Shown here one piece after another: positions 58,702 to 64,000 of a stretch of DNA of 64,000 nucleotides (the first letter of the stretch is position 1; each line of letters opens with the position of its first letter). Location: contig NZ_JAJAQH010000006.1 in the NCBI RefSeq assembly GCF_020523625.1, positions 310,001 through 374,000 on the forward strand, read 5' to 3'. The position numbers and the translations under genes are program-made. The notes under the pieces were generated by a model. That model was not told the DNA's origin. It worked only from the letters and a program-made list of their open reading frames with translations, and ran no database searches. This stretch comes from Methylovorus menthalis. GTDB lineage: Bacteria > Pseudomonadota > Gammaproteobacteria > Burkholderiales > Methylophilaceae.

Positions 58702-59088
58702 TTATGCGTTGCTGTCTGTCTTGCGTTTTACGCCGGCCATCTCAAGGCGGCCTATGTATTCGCGCCACAGGGCTTCGTACTGGCTGGCGAGGTCGTAGAG
58801 ATAATCCCAGGAGTAAAGCCCGGTGTCGTGGCCATCGGAGAATGTGAGTTTGACGGCGTAATTGCCCACCGGGCTGATGGCGGTGATATTGACGTCTTCC
58901 TTGCCGATTTGCAGGGTTTCCTGTCCCGGGCCATGTCCGCGCACTTCAGCGGAGGGGGAGTAAACCCGCAGGAATTCGCAGGACAACATGCAGGTCGTAT
59001 TGTCATCGAATGTAATCTCGAGCAGGCGCGATTTCTGATGCAGGCGAATGTCGGTTGGGCGCGGGGAATCCGGGGTTAATCCACTCAT
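58702..59088 (-). CDS. DUF971 (gamma-butyrobetaine hydroxylase N-terminal-like) protein
   Basis: 128-residue soluble protein of the DUF971 family. The sequence contains [43 protein letters not shown], typical of the domain. Such genes often sit before ubiE in betaproteobacteria. Function unknown; a role in iron-sulfur assembly has been suggested for the fold. Confidence 0.88.
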   Translation of the reverse strand: MSGLTPDSPRPTDIRLHQKSRLLEITFDDNTTCMLSCEFLRVYSPSAEVRGHGPGQETLQIGKEDVNITAISPVGNYAVKLTFSDGHDTGLYSWDYLYDLASQYEALWREYIGRLEMAGVKRKTDSNA

Positions 59089-59300
59089 GAGACGTGTGAC
59101 TGGGCTAAAAGGTTGATGATAGCAGAATCATCGAATCCGGATTCAGATATCTCCCCTTTGCAGCATGTGCATAAGCACGCCAGATGCGGGCTGTCGTGTT
59201 ACGGGAGATTGGCAGGAACTGACAATATACGCCTGATTTGTTTGACTTAAAAATCGGGCATGCTAGAGTGGTGTGAATAATAAAGTGTGGTGGGGGTACC

Positions 59301-61262
59301 ATGGCAGAGAGTAAATTGGCGCATCAGTTCGCGGCCTATAGCGAATGGCGCAAAGCCCTGATGAATACGGTGCAGGATTACCGCCAATGGCTGAACGAAC
59401 AGGAGCTGAATGACGCCCAGATCGATCAGCGTTTGCAGCAGCTGCTTGAGCGCCTGCGTGAAGACAAGCTGAATGTAGCGTTTGTCGCCGAATACTCCCG
59501 TGGCAAGTCTGAACTCATCAACGCCGTTTTCTTTGCCGATTATGGTCAGCGCCTGTTGCCATCCAGTGCTGGCCGCACCACCATGTGTCCGACTGAACTG
59601 CTTTACGACCCCGCCAAGCCAGCTTGCCTGCAGTTGTTGCCGATTGAAACGCGTGCTTCTGACGCGACCACCACCGAATACAAGCGCTACCCTGAAGAGT
59701 GGCGCGTGATCGAATTCAAGATTGACGATAGCGACAGCATGATAGAGGCCTTCAAGGAGGTCAGCACCACCAAATCGGTCAGCCCGGAAGAAGCCGAGCG
59801 CTATGGCCTGTTTGACCGGAATAACCCGGAAGACGCGCTTAACCTGAATGCCAATGGCACGGTGGATGTGCCTTGCTGGCGCTATGCCGTGATCAACTTC
59901 CCGCATCCCTTGCTGGAGCAGGGCCTGGTAATTCTGGATACCCCTGGCCTGAATGCCATTGGTACCGAGCCAGAGCTGACGCTCAATATGCTGCCTAACG
60001 CGCATGCCGTGCTCTTTATTCTGGCGGCAGATACCGGCGTTACTAAGTCGGAAATCGACGTCTGGCGTCAATACATCAGCGGTACCCGCTGGAAGCAGAA
60101 GGGCCGCCTGGCGGTGCTGAACAAGATTGATGGCTTGTGGGATGAACTCAAGGATAGCCAGAGCATCGAAGATGAAATAAAGAAGCAGGTGCAGACCAGC
60201 GCAGAGCTGCTGGGCTTGGACGCAGGCCAGATTTTCCCGATCTCGGCGCAGAAAGGCTTGCTCGCCAAGGTAAATGGCGATGCGACACTGCTGCAGCGCA
60301 GTCGCTTGCCTGAGTTGGAAAAAGCTCTGTCCGACGAGCTTATCCCTTCCAAGAAGCAGATCGTGCAAGAGTCCACCCAGAGCGAGATTGATGATCTCTT
60401 GAGCAATTCAAGCCTGATTCTGGATTCGCGATTGCAAGGGCTCAGCGAGCAGCTCGATGAACTCAAGGGCCTGCGTGGCAAGAATGAGGATGTGGTTGAG
60501 CACATGATGAACAAGGTGAAGGTCGACAAGGAAAACTTCGAGAAAGGCTTGCAGCGCTTTCAGGCACTGCGCAGCGTGTTTTCGCAGCAGACCAATCGGC
60601 TATTCAGCCTGCTGGGCATGGAAGCCTTGCGTGATCAGGTGACCACCACTCGCAACAAGATGATCGCGGCGACCTTTACCAAAAACATCCGCAGTGCCAT
60701 GGATGAATTTTTTGCGGATCTGAAAACCCGCATGCAAAGCTCGGAAACGCAGATCGAAGAGATCAAGAAAATGATGGACGCGATGTACGAGAAATTCAAT
60801 CAGGATCATGGCTTGCGCAAATCGGATGCGCCGTCATTCTCGATGTTGCGCTATCAGAAAGAGCTGGCAAAGCTGGAACGTGCCTACAAAGAGCAGTTCA
60901 ACACCACGCTCAATATGATCACCAATGAAAAAATGACGCTGACATCCAAGTTTTTCGAGACGCTGGCAACGCGCGTTATTCATGTCTATGAGATTGCCAA
61001 CCGCGATGTGGAGAACTGGCTGAAGGCCGTGATCGCGCCCATGGAATCCCAGGTGCGCGAGCACCAGCTGCAACTCAAGCGCCGTCTTGAGAGCATCAAG
61101 CGCATTTACAAGGCGACCGATACTCTGGAAGACCGCATCGGTGAGCTTGAAAGTATTGAAAGCGGTATCCGCCAGCAATTGGCAGACTTGGAAAACCTGC
61201 GGCAGCAGATGTACGCTGCGCTCGCATCCGTGCAGGATGCTCCATTGACGCAGGCCGCATGA
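59301..61262 (+). CDS. Dynamin-like GTPase coupled to ccoS
   Basis: 653 residues. The GTPase domain (about 50-350) shows P-loop AEYSRGKSELINA (G1), a Thr in GRTTMCPTELL for G2, DTPGLNA (G3) and NKIDGL (G4). The rest is helical and predicted coiled coil, as in bacterial dynamin-like proteins, which may act on membranes. Its last codon overlaps the ATG of ccoS (ATGA), so the two are translated together. No membrane helix is visible. Function unknown. Confidence 0.88.
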   Translation: MAESKLAHQFAAYSEWRKALMNTVQDYRQWLNEQELNDAQIDQRLQQLLERLREDKLNVAFVAEYSRGKSELINAVFFADYGQRLLPSSAGRTTMCPTELLYDPAKPACLQLLPIETRASDATTTEYKRYPEEWRVIEFKIDDSDSMIEAFKEVSTTKSVSPEEAERYGLFDRNNPEDALNLNANGTVDVPCWRYAVINFPHPLLEQGLVILDTPGLNAIGTEPELTLNMLPNAHAVLFILAADTGVTKSEIDVWRQYISGTRWKQKGRLAVLNKIDGLWDELKDSQSIEDEIKKQVQTSAELLGLDAGQIFPISAQKGLLAKVNGDATLLQRSRLPELEKALSDELIPSKKQIVQESTQSEIDDLLSNSSLILDSRLQGLSEQLDELKGLRGKNEDVVEHMMNKVKVDKENFEKGLQRFQALRSVFSQQTNRLFSLLGMEALRDQVTTTRNKMIAATFTKNIRSAMDEFFADLKTRMQSSETQIEEIKKMMDAMYEKFNQDHGLRKSDAPSFSMLRYQKELAKLERAYKEQFNTTLNMITNEKMTLTSKFFETLATRVIHVYEIANRDVENWLKAVIAPMESQVREHQLQLKRRLESIKRIYKATDTLEDRIGELESIESGIRQQLADLENLRQQMYAALASVQDAPLTQAA

Positions 61263-61465
61263 ACGTCACCACGCTTCTTTTCCTGCTGGGCATGACCGTG
61301 GTGTTCATCGTGATTGCCGCGTTCGGTATTCTGTGGGCAATCAAAAGTGGCCAGTATGATGATATGGAAGGGCCCGCCCAGCGTATCCTCATGGACGATG
61401 ATGATCCCATGATTCCATTTAATCGCTTGAAGCAAGCGCCTAAAAATACTAAAATCGACGAATAA
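61259..61465 (+). CDS. ccoS: cbb3-type oxidase maturation protein CcoS
   Basis: 68-residue inner-membrane protein. One hydrophobic helix (about 5-28) is followed by SGQYDDMEGPAQRILMDDD, the CcoS signature that is normally found next to ccoI. CcoS is needed for insertion of redox cofactors into cbb3 oxidase. Here it is about 56 kb from ccoGHI and overlaps the GTPase gene by four bases. Confidence 0.92.
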   Translation: MNVTTLLFLLGMTVVFIVIAAFGILWAIKSGQYDDMEGPAQRILMDDDDPMIPFNRLKQAPKNTKIDE

Positions 61466-61490
61466 CAATACAACTTGTGAGGTTTTTGAT

Positions 61491-61601
61491 ATGAAGGATT
61501 ACAAGTCCTGGTTCACGTTTGCCAATTTGCCATTAACCATTGTTGTGGTGCTTATCACTTGGTCCTGGATGAGTGCGTTGTCGGTCATGATTTTTGGCTA
61601 A
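61491..61601 (+). CDS. 36-residue membrane peptide downstream of ccoS
   Basis: A short frame too small for most gene callers, 25 bases after ccoS, with GAGG ten bases before the ATG. The peptide begins MKDYKSWF and contains one hydrophobic segment (LPLTIVVVLITWSWMSALSV). A terminator follows closely. By position it could be a small accessory of the oxidase or the GTPase, but this is only an inference. Confidence 0.6.
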   Translation: MKDYKSWFTFANLPLTIVVVLITWSWMSALSVMIFG

Positions 61602-61623
61602 TACGGCACTGGATTCAGAATAT

Positions 61624-61650
61624 AAAAAAGCTGCTTCGGGCAGCTTTTTT
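61624..61650 (+). terminator. Terminator after the ccoS operon
   Basis: AGCTGC and GCAGCT stem with a TTCGG loop, flanked by A and T runs. Confidence 0.85.
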
Positions 61651-61701
61651 ATTGTCCGATTGCGGAGTTTGGCTGTGAATGCGTTGCTCATGCCCACCAT
61701 G

Positions 61702-61730
61702 AAAAAACCCGGCGTCAGGCCGGGTTTTTT
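61702..61730. terminator. Terminator for rpoH, possibly bidirectional
   Basis: A 12-bp stem, AAAAAACCCGGC with GCCGGGTTTTTT, and a 5-base loop. It lies just downstream of the rpoH stop on the minus strand and would stop transcripts from both sides. Confidence 0.85.
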
Positions 61731-61756
61731 GTGAGTCAACATTGCAGACTGCCAGG

Positions 61757-62629
61757 TTAGGCTGCGCTCAGCATGCCTTTCATTTTTTGCATGGCTTTCT
61801 GCTCTATCTGGCGGATACGTTCTGCCGATACACCAAACTCGGCTGCCAGATCATGCAGGGTCGCACTATTGTTTTCCTGCAACCAGCGCGCCTGCACAAT
61901 GCGGCGGCTACGCTCATCCAGGCTTTCCAGGGCATTGGCCAGGCCTACGGTCTGGTTATGCTCGGCTTCGCGCTCGGCCAGCAAGTCGGAAGGCTCTGGC
62001 TGCTGATCCTGAAGGTAAGCGATCGGGCTGAAGCTATCTTCGCTGTCATCATCACTATTGCCTTCCAGCGAAATCTCATGGCCACCCATGCGCGACTCCA
62101 TCTCCACGACCTCTTCCGGCTTGACCTTGAGTTCGCGGGCGATATCCGCCACTTCGTCGGGGCTCAGCGTATGGCTGCTTTTCTTCATGCTGCGCAGGTT
62201 GAAGAAAAGCTTGCGTTGCGCTTTGGTGGTGGCCACTTTAACCAAGCGCCAGTTGCGCACGATATATTCGTGAATCTCGGCCTTGATCCAGTGCATGGCA
62301 AAAGACACCAGGCGAACGCCACGGTCAGGGTCAAAGCGACGCACAGCCTTCATCAGGCCGACATTGCCTTCCTGAATCAGATCGGCTTGTGGCAGGCCAT
62401 AACCGGAGTAGCCGCGGGCGATGCTGGCAACCAGACGCAAGTGCGACACGATGAGGCCTTTGGCAGCGTCAATGTCGTTATCTTTGCGCAAGCGTGTGGC
62501 CAGATCGTACTCTTCCTCGGCGGTCAATACCGGAAATGCCTTGATCGTACGCAGGTACTGATCAAGGCTGTCCAGTGAAGACACTGAAGGAATCGTCAGG
62601 GCATTTGTCATAGGATTAATCTCGCTCAT
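61757..62629 (-). CDS. rpoH: RNA polymerase sigma-32 (heat-shock) factor
   Basis: 290-residue sigma-70-family factor. Region 2 has LIQEGNVGLMKAVRRFDPDRGVRLVSFAMHWIKAEIHEYI, region 3 and region 4 (SAERIRQIEQKAMQKM) follow. The RpoH box region QRKLFFNLRS is present, which distinguishes it from RpoD and RpoS. It stands alone. Confidence 0.95.
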   Translation of the reverse strand: MSEINPMTNALTIPSVSSLDSLDQYLRTIKAFPVLTAEEEYDLATRLRKDNDIDAAKGLIVSHLRLVASIARGYSGYGLPQADLIQEGNVGLMKAVRRFDPDRGVRLVSFAMHWIKAEIHEYIVRNWRLVKVATTKAQRKLFFNLRSMKKSSHTLSPDEVADIARELKVKPEEVVEMESRMGGHEISLEGNSDDDSEDSFSPIAYLQDQQPEPSDLLAEREAEHNQTVGLANALESLDERSRRIVQARWLQENNSATLHDLAAEFGVSAERIRQIEQKAMQKMKGMLSAA

Positions 62630-62989
62630 GAAATTGATTTTAGCACTCCCTCTTTGAGAGTGCTAGTGCTGAAAAGTTTCCTTTTTTATGCATGATTGTT
62701 CAGTGACATTAAGGTCGTGGACACGACAATATTGAAGCAGCGTGAGAGTCCGTCAACTATCTCTGAGTCATCTATTCGTCGTTTATTGATGGCGATCCCT
62801 GAATCAGGAAATTCAGTCCGGATGGAGCTTTATGAGGTACTTTTATTGGCTTTTCGAGGTCTGGCAGCATTTCCAGCGTGCTGTAGTTTGATACCAGCTC
62901 AACGAAATCTGGTGGTCGCTGGAATAGCCTGGATCACAATGTCATTAACACCGGCTACCTGAAAACGCTTTACAAAATCATGCATATTT
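62630..62989. other. Intergenic region between rpoH and fecI
   Basis: Divergent promoters for rpoH and the sigma factor gene are expected. An open frame of 88 codons (62696-62962) has no family resemblance and is not supported. Apart from the Fur-like box at its end no structure was recognised. Confidence 0.6.
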
Positions 62990-63006
62990 ATGAGAATGGT
63001 TCTCAT
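62990..63006. promoter_or_regulatory. Fur-like box upstream of fecI
   Basis: ATGAGAATGGTTCTCAT is a perfect inverted repeat of 7-base arms around TGG, the best Fur-like match in the window. It lies 19 bases before the sigma factor ATG. Confidence 0.75.
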
Positions 63007-63024
63007 TTTAAATAATCTTTTGCC

Positions 63025-63561
63025 ATGCAACCCTCCATTTCTCCAAGATCCGATACGAGTTTTAGCGAGTTATACAAAGAGCATAACGGATGGCTGAAAG
63101 GATGGCTCTTAAAAAAGCTTCGTTGCTACCAGAGTGCTGAAGATACAGCGCAAGATACCTTTCATAAGCTGTTATTGGCTCCCCCGTCGGAGTTGGCGAA
63201 TTTAAAAAGCCCCAGGCCTTATTTATCTACAATTGCCAAGCGGCTGATGATCGATCAATTAAGGCGAAGGAAACTGGAAGCCTTATATCTGGAGGCTTTA
63301 AATAACTTCACAGAACATGATGCCTACAGTTCTGTGCAGGACCATCATCAGGTAATTGAAACCCTGATTTTATTGGCTAATATGCTGGATAAGCTTCCAG
63401 AAAAACCAAGGAAGGCGTTTCTGGCATGCCGTTTCGAAGGTCTTAGCTATAAAGAGATTGCTGATGAATTGGATGTGTCTGCAAGCATGGTCAAACAATA
63501 TATCGCCCAAGTCATGGTGGAGTGTTATGCCATTGTTTTCGAAAATGAGAAAACTAAATGA
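63025..63561 (+). CDS. fecI: FecI-type ECF sigma factor
   Basis: 178-residue extracytoplasmic-function sigma factor of the iron-uptake FecI group. Region 2 has SAEDTAQDTFHKLLL and LSTIAKRLMIDQLRRRKLE; region 4 has RFEGLSYKEIADELDVSASMVKQYIAQ. Its stop overlaps the fecR-like start. The Fur-like box upstream implies control by iron. Confidence 0.92.
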   Translation: MQPSISPRSDTSFSELYKEHNGWLKGWLLKKLRCYQSAEDTAQDTFHKLLLAPPSELANLKSPRPYLSTIAKRLMIDQLRRRKLEALYLEALNNFTEHDAYSSVQDHHQVIETLILLANMLDKLPEKPRKAFLACRFEGLSYKEIADELDVSASMVKQYIAQVMVECYAIVFENEKTK

Positions 63562-64000
63562 GGGCGCGCTCGAGCAATTCGATGAGTGCTGAAGCTCATA
63601 TCAATAGCAAGTCCGATTCGGTGGTTGAGCAGGCGGCGCAATGGCATGCAAGTTTGCAATCCGGCGATATGACGGATGTGGAATTACAGGCATTCCATGA
63701 ATGGCATGACGCTGATTCAGTACATGCCGCAACCTACGCCAAAATGAGCTCACTGTGGTCCAGGTTTGATTCGGCAGATTCCATAGCTGGCAAATCTACG
63801 CTTCATAAGCTCCTGAAAACACGCAAGTCGAAATCAAACATCAAGAAGACGAATGCCTTGGTGGGGTTGTGCCTTGTGTCCATAGTGGCTTGGGTAGGCA
63901 TGCAAACCAATTATCCAAAATATTATTTGGCAGATTACCGAAGTGCTGTTGGTCAACAGCGGAATATTCAACTTGCTGATAATAGTGAAGTACTTCTCGA
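63558..64000 (+). CDS. fecR: FecR-type anti-sigma regulator (3'-truncated by window edge)
   Basis: N-terminal part of a membrane sigma regulator. It starts by ATGA overlap with fecI. The cytoplasmic N-terminal DUF4880 domain (AAQWHASLQSGD...FHEWHDAD) is followed by one hydrophobic helix and the start of a periplasmic FecR domain (GQQRNIQLADNSEVLL). A TonB-dependent receptor gene would be expected downstream, outside the window. Confidence 0.9.
   Translation, partial: MRARSSNSMSAEAHINSKSDSVVEQAAQWHASLQSGDMTDVELQAFHEWHDADSVHAATYAKMSSLWSRFDSADSIAGKSTLHKLLKTRKSKSNIKKTNALVGLCLVSIVAWVGMQTNYPKYYLADYRSAVGQQRNIQLADNSEVLL

Noticed and set aside
61257-61473. Minus-strand frame of 125 codons across ccoS.
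   Set aside because: It is a shadow of the GTPase and ccoS frames; the plus frame has the CcoS signature.
62696-62962. 88-codon plus-strand frame between rpoH and fecI.
   Set aside because: No family resemblance, poor ribosome site and unconvincing composition; more likely promoter DNA.

Overview
The window reads as chromosomal DNA of a betaproteobacterium. The inference rests on gene order (lolB-ispE-tRNA-prs-rplY-pth-ychF; miaB-phoH-ybeY-corC), fused CysG, GlyQ/GlyS, CTC-type L25, separate bacterioferritin alpha/beta-like subunits and NsrR-Hmp. The overall style resembles Nitrosomonadales/Methylophilaceae, but no methylotrophy gene lies in the window, so family level is a guess. No rRNA, CRISPR array, insertion sequence or prophage was seen. 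Two tRNA genes were found.

Layout. 1-5.5 kb: 3' end of ccoP, then ccoG, a fixH-like gene and ccoI (cbb3 oxidase maturation). 5.7-7.1 kb: two bacterioferritin subunits and bfd, the latter behind a Fur-like box. 7.2-9.0 kb: nsrR and hmp (nitric oxide defence). 9.0-20.5 kb: a long minus-strand stretch (miaB-phoH-ybeY-corC; lnt-glyQ-glyS-gmhB-plsC-YgjP-like peptidase) split by mscL and a small secreted-protein gene. 20.7-24.9 kb: haem uptake (hemS-hmuT-hmuU-hmuV) behind a Fur-like box. 25-28.6 kb: cysG and an EnvZ/OmpR pair. 28.9-31.9 kb: an EF-hand protein with a possible cysteine-containing leader peptide, a glycine-zipper lipoprotein, a FemAB-like protein and a LexA-like repressor. 32.2-35.3 kb: LysR, azoreductase, pirin and DoxX. 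35.4-38.5 kb: EptA-type transferase, secreted nuclease, GNAT and lipoprotein.

38.8-40.8 kb holds the most unusual gene: one 672-residue protein with a GHKL ATPase domain and a C-terminal PD-(D/E)XK-like nuclease signature. It looks more AT-rich than its neighbours and points toward a tRNA-Met gene. It is a good candidate for a single-gene defence system related in logic to Shedu-type nucleases.

40.9-47.9 kb: tRNA-Met, ychF, pth, rplY, prs, tRNA-Gln, ispE, lolB and a large TPR protein. 48.1-52.9 kb: a GldA/F/G-like ABC system with a DUF4340 protein, then mutM. 53-59 kb: a sodium/solute symporter, an HDOD protein and ubiE-ubiJ-ubiB with a DUF971 gene. 59.3-61.6 kb: a dynamin-like GTPase translationally coupled to ccoS, the cbb3 maturation gene missing from the ccoGHI cluster, followed by a 36-residue membrane peptide. 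61.7-64 kb: rpoH, then a Fur-box-preceded fecI-type sigma factor and the start of its fecR-type regulator.

Iron, haem and respiration link many genes: cbb3 assembly, bacterioferritin/Bfd, Hmu haem import, sirohaem synthesis, ubiquinone synthesis and FecI/FecR signalling. Three Fur-like boxes were found by eye.
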